This document shows positions 1 to 8,699 of a stretch of DNA of 64,000 nucleotides, piece after piece. The first letter of the stretch is position 1; every line of letters starts with the position of its first letter. The position numbers and the translations under genes are program-made. The notes below the pieces were generated by a model that ran no database searches, was not told the DNA's origin, and was given only the letters and a program-made list of their open reading frames with translations. The stretch comes from Dendrophyllia cribrosa (Eukaryota; Cnidaria; Anthozoa; Scleractinia; Dendrophylliidae). The stretch is taken from the NCBI GenBank assembly GCA_024195265.1, contig JAJLRJ010000004.1:2365125-2429124 (forward strand). The letters are read 5' to 3'.

Positions 1-1
1 G

Positions 2-559
2 CCGACTAATTCTGGCAAAACACAGTATCTCATAAAACTTCTCCGTGGTCCCTTCAGGGGCAGGTTTGATTATATCGTTCTTCTATGCCCAACATTTGTC
101 TACAACAAGACCTACGATGGTTTCGTGGATAATGAATCACGCATTTTCGTGATAGACTGCCAGCAGCATGAGATTGAATCCTGGTTAACTCTATCAAGTT
201 TCTTTTTCGAAGGAACTAACACACTCATCATTCTCGATGATTGCGCCGCTTCGAAAGCCGTGAAAGGCCGCACAGGCCAACTTGTCTCTCTCGGCTTCAG
301 CGCGCGCCACAGTGGCATCTCCGTGTGGGTGCTCACCCAACAGGTAACCAGCATTGCGAAACCCTTTAGGGAAAACGTGGCAGCGATCGTGATTTTTTAC
401 ACCCCATCAGGCAAAACAACGAAGGCCATCTTCGATGACTATGCCGGCGAGCTCTCACACGAGGAGTACAAAGAGCTTATTGCACGGGTTAAGGGGCGCA
501 AGTTTTCCCACCTAGTTTTCTCTCTGCGGCATCCATATGGGATTGAAGTGAAAATGTAA
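2..559 (+). CDS. Polinton genome-packaging ATPase (A32/FtsK-like), 5'-truncated by window edge
   Basis: Reading from base 2 the frame is open to the stop at 557-559, giving 185 visible residues. A Walker A motif (PTNSGKT) lies at the very start of the window and a Walker B motif (LIILDDCA) near residue 76. After it come a conserved FSARHSGISVWVLTQQ segment, which resembles the sensor region of this family, and an FYTPSGKTTKAI segment. The family is inferred to pump DNA into capsids. The N-terminus is outside the window. The ORF has no breaks, unlike the integrase and polymerase of the same element. The first in-frame ATG is at 125, after Walker A, so it cannot be the true start. The next gene begins 25 bases after the stop. 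Confidence 0.85.
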   Translation, partial: PTNSGKTQYLIKLLRGPFRGRFDYIVLLCPTFVYNKTYDGFVDNESRIFVIDCQQHEIESWLTLSSFFFEGTNTLIILDDCAASKAVKGRTGQLVSLGFSARHSGISVWVLTQQVTSIAKPFRENVAAIVIFYTPSGKTTKAIFDDYAGELSHEEYKELIARVKGRKFSHLVFSLRHPYGIEVKM

Positions 560-584
560 ACAGCATATATATATGCTCTGAGCC

Positions 585-824
585 ATGAACGCCCCCACCA
601 AGCTTCACAAGCTAACAGCCTTCTACCAGCTTTTGATTAAATTACAGGCCAAGACAGACGAAATGCAATTCAAAATTATCAAAGGCGCTGGTGAGGATGA
701 TCTGCGCCAGATGCTTCTTAGCCGCTACCCTTTGAAACTCGTAGAGATGCCAGGCACCATGGCCGCCCTTATTTTAGAGGTTGAAAGGCGTTTGCCTGAC
801 ATCAAGAAAATAATTGAAATTTAA
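585..824 (+). CDS. Small Polinton protein, unknown function (79 aa)
   Basis: A 79-residue ORF with no motif I recognise. It looks helical, with heptad-like leucines (LTAFYQLLIKLQ, then ILEVERRLPDIKKIIEI at the end), and no transmembrane segment. It is treated as real because it sits tightly between two Polinton genes, its stop is 17 bases before the next ATG, and a TATATATA box (564-575) stands about 10 bases before its ATG, as for every other gene of this element. It could be a small virion or DNA-binding component, but nothing in the sequence decides this. Confidence 0.6.
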   Translation: MNAPTKLHKLTAFYQLLIKLQAKTDEMQFKIIKGAGEDDLRQMLLSRYPLKLVEMPGTMAALILEVERRLPDIKKIIEI

Positions 825-841
825 AAACACATATATACACG

Positions 842-1435
842 ATGGCACACGAAAACCCTGATGAGGCTGCAATGAATGAAATCATGCAGATGCTGGAGTC
901 AGCTCCAGATAGCACCGTGCCATCAGACTCACCCATCCGTCTGCTAGAGGGGGACCTCATTCCAGCTCAACGTGAGAAGCTGGCAGTTCTTGTCTCGACT
1001 GGCAAATCAAAAGAAGCCATCGGTGCCCAGCTCACACACGAGCAGGTGAAACGCCTTTCGGATAAGGAAGTTGAAAAATTTTACAAAAGGTATGAAGCCT
1101 ACGTCGGCAACAAGACGACTGAGTCTCTGATTGACAGCGTTTTAATGCTTGTAACTAAAGGCGCTGGCATGGTTGTTTCGATTGACGATGTGAAAGAATT
1201 GCAGAAAGAACTCAAAAATGACTACATGATCAATCATGAATTGTCATCTCTTGCTGGTGGTCTTGCACTGCGATGCGGTAAATTCTTGGCATTGGCAAAT
1301 GCTGCTTTGATCACTACAAAACACATCGATTTCAAAAAGGAGTCAGAAGATCCAACACCTCCTCCTCCTTCCAGGCCCCTCACAAGGGACAGTGAAGGAT
1401 ACCCACTAGAGGGCTTTGATAAAGTTGACAGTTAA
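842..1435 (+). CDS. Polinton hypothetical protein with proline-rich tail (197 aa)
   Basis: A 197-residue ORF starting six bases after an ATATATA box (831-837). The first 60 residues are acidic and low in complexity. The middle is charged and helical (EQVKRLSDKEVEKFYKRYEAY, near residues 65-85). A moderately hydrophobic stretch, SSLAGGLALRCGKFLALANAA near 136-156, could associate with membrane or form a buried helix. The C-terminus is proline-rich (PTPPPPSRPL, near 174-183) and ends in DSEGYPLEGFDKVDS. I cannot name a family. Intact reading frame, position and upstream box support a real gene. A structural or assembly role is only an inference from its place between ATPase and integrase. Confidence 0.65.
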   Translation: MAHENPDEAAMNEIMQMLESAPDSTVPSDSPIRLLEGDLIPAQREKLAVLVSTGKSKEAIGAQLTHEQVKRLSDKEVEKFYKRYEAYVGNKTTESLIDSVLMLVTKGAGMVVSIDDVKELQKELKNDYMINHELSSLAGGLALRCGKFLALANAALITTKHIDFKKESEDPTPPPPSRPLTRDSEGYPLEGFDKVDS

Positions 1436-1506
1436 TCTGACAGGAACCACGAAGGAACCACGAAGAAACCAGATAGATAATTTTTAAAAACTTATATATA
1501 TACACG

Positions 1507-1941
1507 ATGGAGGCACAAGCTGAGCAAACGTTGCCGACGATACCTGAAGAAACAGCGACAACCAACACGCACGTTACCTCTGATACCCCAAAGACTGCTC
1601 CAGCAAAAAGCCCTGGTCGTGTTGCTTCTGGCAAAAGGCTAGCAGAGCGTAATCGTCTGGCAAGAGAGGCAAAAAAACAGGCTTCTAAAACTGCAAAGAG
1701 CCCCACACCAAGCCAGGCTACAAACACATCCACTGACAGCGACAACACAGAGAGCAGCAACAACTCTGGCTTCTACATTCTAACGGCTGCCGGCGTGATT
1801 GTATCCGCTTTTGGTGTGTATTACCAACGTGAAGCCATTATGAAGACACTTAGGCCCACTGCTCCGGCAGCAGAGGTGAATGAGGTTCAAACTCCTCCAC
1901 CCACACGACCGCCGAGTCGAAGAATTCGCGAGATGGAATAA
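1507..1941 (+). CDS. Polinton single-pass membrane protein (144 aa)
   Basis: A 144-residue ORF preceded by a TATATATATA box (1493-1503). The first 90 residues are Thr/Ser/Ala/Lys-rich and probably disordered. A single hydrophobic segment, FYILTAAGVIVSAFGVYY, spans roughly residues 94-111, followed by a basic and proline-rich tail (PPPTRPPSRRIREME). There is no signal peptide, so an internal signal-anchor topology is likely. Small membrane proteins are common in Polinton and adenovirus-like gene sets, but I cannot match this one to a named virion protein. Confidence 0.65.
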   Translation: MEAQAEQTLPTIPEETATTNTHVTSDTPKTAPAKSPGRVASGKRLAERNRLAREAKKQASKTAKSPTPSQATNTSTDSDNTESSNNSGFYILTAAGVIVSAFGVYYQREAIMKTLRPTAPAAEVNEVQTPPPTRPPSRRIREME

Positions 1942-1966
1942 AAAAATACATATATATACTCACATA

Positions 1967-2107
1967 ATGATAAACATCATACAATGTTTCGTAAAGGGGG
2001 CTGCAATCGGAGGTATTCTTCTTCTTATGGTTAAATTCAACATTACAGCCCTAAAAACAATTTGGCAATTAGCAATAGCGCATGGTGAGGAGTCGACAGA
2101 AAAATAA
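1967..2107 (+). CDS. Very small Polinton membrane protein (46 aa)
   Basis: The frame is open from 1880, but the ATG at 1967 lies about nine bases after an ATATATATA box (1949-1957) and just after the previous gene ends, so it is chosen as the start. The 46-residue product has one hydrophobic segment (VKGAAIGGILLLMV, near residues 9-22) and a polar C-terminus ending HGEESTEK. It matches nothing I can name. Its size makes it uncertain, but box, spacing and lack of overlap follow the same rule as its neighbours. Confidence 0.5.
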   Translation: MINIIQCFVKGAAIGGILLLMVKFNITALKTIWQLAIAHGEESTEK

Positions 2108-2123
2108 AAATCTTATATATACC

Positions 2124-2345
2124 ATGTCTGACAACAAGCTCGTGAAGTCTGTTACTGATGCCGCAACAATCACTGGCCTTGTAGCTGGTATTGGATGGAT
2201 CGCTAAAAAAGTCGTTAAAGAGCCATTCACATCTGACCCCAGCTCTAATGTTATGAACTACGTGAAGTTTACAGCTGTCATGGCTGGAAGCATCGCGCTA
2301 AAAAAATACCTTGAGGATCAGAAAATTCTCCCAGTCAACATGTAA
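2124..2345 (+). CDS. Small Polinton protein with two hydrophobic segments (73 aa)
   Basis: The ATG at 2124 is chosen because it follows a TATATATA box (2113-2120) by three bases. The 73-residue product has two weakly hydrophobic segments, ATITGLVAGIGWIA (near 14-27) and VKFTAVMAGSIAL (near 46-58), separated by a polar loop, with a basic KKVVKEP stretch between them. This suggests a small two-pass membrane protein. I do not recognise the family. Confidence 0.55.
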   Translation: MSDNKLVKSVTDAATITGLVAGIGWIAKKVVKEPFTSDPSSNVMNYVKFTAVMAGSIALKKYLEDQKILPVNM

Positions 2346-2362
2346 AATATAATATATACACA

Positions 2363-2791
2363 ATGGCCTCAATCGCTATAATGGTTGGTGGAGCAATTCT
2401 CAATGCAGCCGCTTTCACTGGCGGTAATTATTTGGCAAAATATTTATCCGGCGACAACGGCCAAGCCGCACTGGAAGAGAAGACCAGGCACGACAAGGCC
2501 TTAGAGGCTTACAATGCAGCTTATGCCAAATATGAGAAGGACCGCACAAAGCTCCTCGACTGGATTGTAACCAATGATCGGATTAAAGACCAGGCGAAAC
2601 ACAACTTCGCTAAGACCAACCAAGCTCTGCTTCTCTACAACCAAACCCATCGGGACCAACAAATAGAACCCCCAAAAGAGCCCGAGTTCTCTGACTTCTA
2701 TAAACCCGGTCAACAGCAGAAACAAGGCGAGCTCTTGTTTATCGGAACTAGCGTGCTTGCCCTTGGGTATGCAGCTTTTCGATTTCTTTAA
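2363..2791 (+). CDS. Polinton protein with terminal hydrophobic ends and central coiled segment (142 aa)
   Basis: The start at 2363 follows an AATATATACA box (2351-2360) by two bases. The product has an N-terminal hydrophobic, glycine/alanine-rich segment (ASIAIMVGGAILNAAAFTGG), a central charged helical region (KALEAYNAAYAKYEKDRTKL), and a C-terminal hydrophobic helix (LLFIGTSVLALGYAAFRFL). From memory, similar proteins with an FSDFYKPG-like segment and a GYAAFRFL-like end recur in cnidarian Polintons; this needs a search. The layout fits a virion membrane or minor capsid component. That role is inferred. Confidence 0.65.
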   Translation: MASIAIMVGGAILNAAAFTGGNYLAKYLSGDNGQAALEEKTRHDKALEAYNAAYAKYEKDRTKLLDWIVTNDRIKDQAKHNFAKTNQALLLYNQTHRDQQIEPPKEPEFSDFYKPGQQQKQGELLFIGTSVLALGYAAFRFL

Positions 2792-2820
2792 AAACTCATA
2801 TATATGTATATGGATGCACG

Positions 2821-3813
2821 ATGGATGCTAAACTATCAAAGATCTATTACAGTCCGAAAGGCTACTGGAAAGGTCTTGCCGCTGTCAAAAAGCAAGCTGC
2901 AGCAGCCAAGGTCTCTGATGAGGTCGCAAAAAAGTGGCTCGTCAAACAAGCTATTTGGCAGGTTTACCTCCCAGCGCCACGCTATATCCCTCGGCCAAAG
3001 TTTGATGTCTTCACGCCCAATGCGATGCAATAAGCTGATCTACTTTTTTTACCCCACGACAAACTTCCTCATGGGAGGAAGGTTTACAAATATTGTTTGA
3101 CGGTTGTTGATGTGGCTAGCCGTTACAAAGCAGCAGAGCCCTTGACTTCGAAAGAGTCTCTAGAGGTTTCAAAAGCCTTTCAGAAGATTTACAGACGCGG
3201 ACCTTTGAAATGGCCACAACTGTTGCAGGTTGACCCTGGGCGTGAATTTATGGGTGCTGTGACGAAGGCTATGGGGGATAACAAAACGGCCATTCGTCGC
3301 GGGCGGGTTGATATCCACAGAGACCAAGCGATAGTTGAAAGATTCAACCGAACCCTGGCTGAAAGGTTGTTTGTACACCAGTATGCGGTTGAAATGCGCC
3401 TTCCCTCTGGCCAGAGATCTACTGAATGGGTACGAAGGCTGCCCGACGTTGTGTCGGCTTTAAACAATGAAGTGACAAGATTGACTGGCAAGAAGCCCGC
3501 TCAAGCAGTGAAGGAGAAAGCCGTTTCTGCCAAACCCTCTACCCCCTATTCGAGACCAGTGGGGGAGAAGGAGAAGAAGCTCCCTCCCCGAGTGAGTGTG
3601 AGATATTTGTATCAGCCTGGTGAGCTTGAGGGTGGTGGTAGGCGGGCGACCGATCCGATCTGGTCGATGAAGGTCTACAACTTTGAAAAGGTTGTTACCA
3701 AACCAAACGAGCCTGTCGTCTATTACCTTTACGATGGACCCAAGCGGGGCTTCGTCCGTGAGGAGCTGATGGTTGTGCCGCCAGATACTCAGTTGCCACC
3801 GATATCTTTGTGA
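2821..3813 (+). pseudogene. int: Polinton retrovirus-type (rve) integrase with one in-frame stop
   Basis: Two open segments in the same frame, 2821-3033 and 3034-3813, are separated only by a TAA at 3031-3033. The first holds the N-terminal part of a Polinton integrase (KIYYSPKGYWKG, KKWLVKQ). The second holds the catalytic core with the DDE residues: Asp in TVVDVASRY, Asp in QVDPGREFMG, and Glu in AIVERFNRTLAE. The C-terminal part (YYLYDGPKRGFVREEL) resembles the small DNA-binding or chromo-like tail of the family. The enzyme would insert element ends into host DNA. A single base substitution explains the stop, so the decay is recent or the stop is read through; nothing here shows readthrough. 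The gene overlaps the polymerase's 3' end by 25 bases. Confidence 0.85.
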
Positions 3814-6800
3814 CCGTATGCCAGCGTGTGGACACCATCCTCCTTAATCCAGCGCTTGGAGTCAAAGGGGGAAAGTGTTGTCTTGTTTAGATGCACGCCG
3901 TAGATCTGGTGATCCACGCTCCTGAGCATACCCATCCCGTGTTTGAAGGCCTCCTTTTTGAAGAGGGCGTCCTTGTAATTCTGGTGTGTGATCTCCTTCT
4001 TCGTCACAACCTTGGTTGTGCCCTTCGCCTTCTTGATGTTTTTGTCACCCTCGAGAAGGATTGAGTACATCTTTGAGCGTAGGCACACCACCTCCGAGAT
4101 GGGAGCGCCCGCGCACTCGTCCTTCATCTTGCCGATAACCTTCTTGTTCTTCTGGCTGTGAAGAGGGTGATCTTTCGGGAAATCACTCGTGTCAAACTCG
4201 TGGATGTTGGATTCCATGTCTTTGTACACGTCCTCTGTCTTGATTTCCAGGAGCAGTGAGTCTGTGTCAGAGTAGATTACCTGGCAGTTCGAGCCGTATT
4301 TCCGATCTAGATAGAAGTAATAGAACTCGTACATCGACGTCTTAGAGAGATCAAGCACGCACATGCCCGTGTAGACAGGCCTGTCCATTTTGATCTTCTC
4401 TTTACGCATCTGGATGCCAGCGAGGGTTTCGCAGAAGATTGCGCTCTTTTCATAGAGAGGGTTGGCGAGCAGTTTCCGAAGTTTGTCTTCCTCATCTGAT
4501 CGCACTAGGCGCACATCGACTCTGGTTCTGAGGTTTTCCATCGTCTTGCCAAAGACTGAGTTGTTCATGAGCTTGTAGAAGTTCTTCTCGAAGTCTGATG
4601 TGGCCTTCTTTCTGAGCTCTGTGTTAAGTCTGATGTATGGCTCCATCCAGTCCTTCTGTTCGAAGGTCAGTATCTTGTGCACTTTTTTGAGCTTCATTCC
4701 GAGACTGAGATATAGCTGAAGATTTCGGTAATGAAGGACATATCTTTCCTTATCCTTCAATGTGAGGAGCAGCTTGTTTGTCTTGTCATTCCCCAGGTTC
4801 AACTCTCTTGCAAGGCATCTTTGATATGGCGACATCCACTCGTTTGGAACTTGAGATGCCTCGGGGGCTAGCGGGTAATGGTTGTGTTTGTCGTGGAGAT
4901 ATTGTGGGTACTCCAAGTCAACCTCGAGTATGCAGCCTGTTTTCCTCCTAGGGTACAACTTAGCGATCTGCTCCGCTGTTAGTGCTGTTCAGGCCCACCT
5001 GAACTTGCCAACTGGAAGCGGCTGACTCATGGCCCAACCGTAGAGGTTATTTGCATCGAGATAAAGGAGATATGACTTCTCCTTCTCCTGGTCAAAGTCG
5101 CTGAGATATGGGTTGTTCGCCTTGGCATAGCGCTTCATCTCTGTTGAGATGCCGCCTCTCGTTCCCTTCTCGACGAAGAGTTGCATTGTATAGTCGGTCA
5201 GAAGCTCCAACTCTATGGCCGTGTGTTTCAACAACGCATCCCAACTCAAACCAGGGCTGGTGTAATAATGCGCTGGGTCTAAACGGTAATTCTTGAGGCA
5301 TGTCTTCCTAAAGTTTTCAAATACATCTGCGAGGAGGATGACGTCCGTTAGGAGATAGATGTCGTGGTAATTCCCGAGATTCTCGCATTCGAAGGCGTCC
5401 CACACTCGTTGTGCGTGCTCGTAGTCATCGTCTGTGATGTGCTCCTTTTTGAGCTTGCTGTAAAAGACCTCCTTCGGCGGAATGGAGGTTTCCTTGAAAC
5501 GTTCGAAGGAATCCATGTACTCGTATGGATAAACACCCTTTCGGAGTAAAAGGCCTCTTTTTGCTGGATCCGTTTCGTATTGTTTTAAAATCTCGAAAGC
5601 TTCTGGTTTGATTGATGTGACAAAGGCTATCGAGGCTTTGTTGCATAAACTGGCAGCTGTCTATGAATCTAAGCTGCCCCATAGAGAAAGAGATATATTT
5701 CTCCATTGTTGTGGGGATGCATTTCAGTTCAGAACCGACCTCTGCGATTTTCTGCATCAGATGGTGAGCATCATAGCCTTTCAAGTTGTGGAAGACAACC
5801 GGGATTGTTATCTTCTTTGGGTCGATTCTGAAGTAACTTCTGTTGCATGTGTTGTGGGCCGCCCCGCGATACCTGCCAGTGATGTGGCAGTGGTCTATTA
5901 CTGCATCTCTGTAACATTCTCGCAGAAGAGGCCTGGCACAATATCTACAGTCGTCCTCTGGGAACTCTATCTCTGGCTTTTCCTGCCTCTTTGCCCACTT
6001 ACCGAATTTATATTTTCCATGGTCATCTCGTGTTGTGAGTTTTAGAAACTCTCTGTAACAACTACTCTTACTGCCAGGAGCCCTCGTGTGCCTGTGTACC
6101 TTACCGCAGTACTTTCCTGTTTCTGGGTGGAAGAACTCATGCTCGTCCCTTGCATTGCGCACAATCAAAGTCTTACCGCAGATATGGCAATCCGTGGCTT
6201 TGTTGAAGTCATCCCAATCAACACCTGTCATTTGTAATGGTTCTTTGTGCTCGAGAGCCTCACGTATCTCTACTTCAACCCTCTGAAGAGAGGCAAGAAA
6301 CTCACGAACAGGGTTCTCTCCTCGGTAAATGTAGGGATGGCCAACCGCGCCATCTGATCTGACAGCAATGAAGGAAAACCCGCAGGGCTTGTGGACCTCA
6401 GTCTTTGTGGTGCTGCTTTGTTCCTTGGGTGGGATTCGCGCGTCTAGCTTTTCGATGAGGCTCTCGCAGTCAGCATATATCACATACGGCACCTTCATCT
6501 GTTTTTGGTAATTCTTAAAGCGAAGGATATTTTTACCTTCCTTAGGCATCTCGATTCTTGTTGGGCGGTTTGAGGCTCCTTTGCAATAGACTTGATGATC
6601 TTCGAGAATTCTTTCTCATGAGAAGCCTTGCAAACATCTCACGCAGAAGTGTACATGATGGTTTCTAGAGTGTTGTTCGTGAAGAAGTCTGCTTAGACTC
6701 TTTACGAGGCAGTAATGGTTGATGGTTTCTAAGGTGTGAGGGTCTATCTTTGTAATGAGCATGACATTGATTCTTGGAATCTCCTCGCCTTCCATCTCAC

Positions 6801-7515
6801 TGACGTGATAGGTAACAACTTTGTTGTTCTGCCAGCCTAAAACATTGATTGCAATGTTATTGAGCTTCTCAACCTTCGGTATTTCATGCAGCGGTGTTGG
6901 GAAGGAAATGCATGTAAAGTCAAACCCATCGTCTATTGGGTATTTACTTGTCCTTTCCGGGTGCACAGCGGCTGGGAAGCGCGCAGCCCTCATTACCCAC
7001 CTAAGACAAGCATGATCTCTGTTTTTGATATTTATTAAGGCGTGTTTTGCTTTTAGAGCTTGAGGAAGAGGGAAATAAGATCCACCTCTTATTGGCTCAT
7101 ATCGGGCAAAGTCAAGGAATACTTTGTCTATCCCTGCAACTGTCCAACCCGACCCGTTTACAACGATTTCAGTGACTTCTTCTCTTTTTCTGTTTATATT
7201 AATGTCGAGTCTTCTCTTAACAGCGTCCTCGTCAAAGATGTTGATGATTGCCGGCACCTCCTGTCTTAAATAGAACTTCGCACGCTCAACGCCTCTGTTC
7301 CCTTCTTTTATAAGTTTAATAATGATGCCGTAATTAAACTTTAAAGGGCCGAGTTGGTTTGACTCTGATCTGATCACTCTGAGAATTTCAGGTTCGATCA
7401 TGTTATGAAAGATAAGAAGATCCATCACATGAAAATCTTCTGGAACATGTATTTTGTAACTGTGAAGCCAGTTACGAAACCCGAGGTCCTGAAGTTCGAA
7501 TGTAAGATTCGCCAT
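3789..7515 (-). pseudogene. polB: Protein-primed family B DNA polymerase (Polinton PolB), broken in three places
   Basis: Read from 7515 down, four segments form one polymerase of about 1,240 codons. The first ATG, at 7515, follows a GTATATA box (7520-7526). The N-terminal part is followed by a zinc-finger-like segment (HFCVRCLQGFS). Exonuclease motifs are YADCESL (Exo I) and FHNLKGYDAHHLM (Exo II). Polymerase motifs are YLDANNLYGWAM (A), KLMNNSVFGKT (B) and YSDTDSLLLEI (C). All catalytic motifs are present. The breaks are an in-frame TGA at 6616-6618, a one-base frameshift in the short A run near 5622-5624, and an in-frame TGA at 4989-4991. The enzyme would copy the element from a protein primer. 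With these breaks this copy should not make a full polymerase. Confidence 0.9.
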
Positions 7516-7519
7516 CGCG

Positions 7520-7526
7520 GTATATA
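7520..7526 (-). promoter_or_regulatory. TATATA box before the polymerase start
   Basis: On the minus strand GTATATA ends five bases before the ATG at 7515. This is the same box and spacing seen before the plus-strand genes of the element, and it supports 7515 as the start. A second TATATAT lies in the terminal palindrome (about 7698-7705). Confidence 0.55.
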
Positions 7527-7694
7527 CAAGGGGTATGCATTTCTTCAATTGGTAACACACGGACAGACCTAATGTGCTCCATAGGGCTTCGTTTGGATGA
7601 ATGGGGGCCTCCTTGGCGTTTTGTTTTGGTTGCTTAAATCGGTTGTTGCCCTTATGAGTTTTGCGCTCTGTGTGAAGAAGGATGGATCGAGCAG

Positions 7695-7901
7695 AGTAGA
7701 TATATAAGGCTAGTTTCTGGGAATGTCATTTTAAGGCTCCCCAGACCCCTATGGAGCCTTAATTTAATGGTTGACAACCCCTGTACCAGGGCCGACTAAA
7801 AGGAGGTCCTGGGACAGGGTTGTCAACCATTAAATTAAGGCTTCATAGGGGTCTGGGGAGCCTTAAAATGGCTGTCCCAGAACTAGCCTTATATATCTAC
7901 T
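7695..7901. repeat. Terminal palindrome of the Polinton (about 95-bp arms)
   Basis: Arms of about 95 bp (roughly 7695-7790 and 7805-7901) are inverted copies with a few substitutions and one-base indels. Both begin AGTAGATATATAAGGC from outside. A central spacer of about 15-20 bases contains GCCGACTAAAAGGAGG. The palindrome's outer right end coincides within a few bases with the element boundary. It may be the inner end of the terminal inverted repeat folded on itself, or a head-to-head joint of two ends. Confidence 0.8.
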
Positions 7902-8630
7902 ACAGCGACTGCACGCGACACGTCTTAAATTTAAGGAGCTATATCAAGTAGATTCGAGAATTCGGCACTTTACAATATTTTGTCATGCGTCGTTAGTAAA
8001 CGTTAATAACGACCACACGATGAGCTAATGTCTTGCTATCAGGTCCCAAATTTGTAATGCATGAATAGACCCTGAATGGTCCTGAATATAAATAAAGTTG
8101 AGATTAATTTGCATGTTATTGTTCTGTCGTAAGCTAAAATAACAATTTTCATGCCTTTCAAACCACTTCGTATAACATTATTGAAATCTCTGGCTGGCTT
8201 ACGATTTATAGACTCTTAATATAATGTAAAATGAGTAAAATGATGAACTAAACATGACTTAATAAATTATACTGACCTTCGAAAAGCGTCGGTCAATTTC
8301 TCCGTCTTAAAGTCAATGGAAAAGATGTTTCCTAACACAGGAAGAATCGTTAAGCGCGGACCCGGGGGCATGTTCCTGAACTCGTAGAGCACCATCAGGT
8401 AATGCAGAAGGAACAACAGATCGAAGTAAGGGCAGAAGAACATTTCCAAGGCTGAGAGAACTGCAAATCGTGGCAAGCACAGACGACATGTTTCAGGGCC
8501 ATGCGAAACAAAGAGACTCACTTGAGCGTGATTTTTGTGTCTAACACAAAGGACGTCACGCCAAAAGAAACATAAAATGATGCAACCGGAATTGCGAAAG
8601 AGATCAAAATGGCGGTCAGACCATAGACTA
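7898..8630. repeat. Duplicated P450 5' region, copy 1
   Basis: This segment is nearly identical to 29173-29896 (part of intron 1, exon 1 and upstream region of P450 gene B), with scattered substitutions and a 4-base insertion in the exon. Homology starts at 7898, directly at the Polinton end, and stops near 8630 after the CAAAATGGCGGT stretch. Confidence 0.85.
8277..8489 (-). pseudogene. P450 exon 1 copy with 4-nt insertion
   Basis: This is a paralogue of exon 1 of gene B (29550-29758). The start codon (8489), the PPGPR hinge and the splice donor (GTCAGT, 8271-8276) are kept, but the exon is 213 nt instead of 209. Four extra bases near 8420-8424 shift the frame inside the leucine-rich membrane anchor. 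A second ATG at 8443 is in frame with the rest and would give a shorter N-terminus that is still hydrophobic (MFFCPYFDLLFLLHYL), so complete loss is not certain. Its exons 2 and 3 would lie to the left, where the Polinton now sits; none are visible. Confidence 0.75.
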
Positions 8631-8699
8631 CGAGCAGTCTCTCTTTTCCAGTTTAGTCCGTCGAGCGAGAAGCGAAAAAGCATTAGCGAGCGGATAATG

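Larger units (their letters stand above)
564..2820 (+). promoter_or_regulatory. Repeated TATATATA-type box before each plus-strand Polinton gene
   Basis: A-rich sequence running into a TATATATA-like box occurs just before each start codon: 564-575 (ATG 585), 831-837 (ATG 842), 1493-1503 (ATG 1507), 1949-1957 (ATG 1967), 2113-2120 (ATG 2124), 2351-2358 (ATG 2363) and 2798-2810 (ATG 2821). Gaps from box to ATG are about 3-11 bases, too short for a usual TATA-box 5' leader. In most cases the upstream stop codon merges into the A-rich part. The box is therefore a promoter-like signal shared by the whole set. Confidence 0.7.
1..7901. mobile_element. Polinton/Maverick virus-like DNA transposon, right part
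   Basis: The visible part carries the Polinton hallmarks: an A32/FtsK-type packaging ATPase, several small genes, a retrovirus-type integrase and a protein-primed family B DNA polymerase. The left end, with any capsid and protease genes, lies outside the window; the family is usually 15-20 kb. The ATPase, small genes and integrase are on the plus strand, and the polymerase converges on them from the right terminus. The right boundary is well supported. Sequence homologous to P450 intron 1 (the copy at 29173) begins at 7898, directly after the terminal palindrome. TACTAC at 7898-7903 could be the 6-bp target duplication, but the matching left copy is not visible. Integrase and polymerase are both disrupted, so this copy is probably inactive. 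Confidence 0.9.

Noticed and set aside
3031..3033. Programmed stop-codon readthrough in the integrase
   Set aside because: No downstream structure or known readthrough context is visible, and the polymerase of the same copy also carries stops, so decay is simpler.
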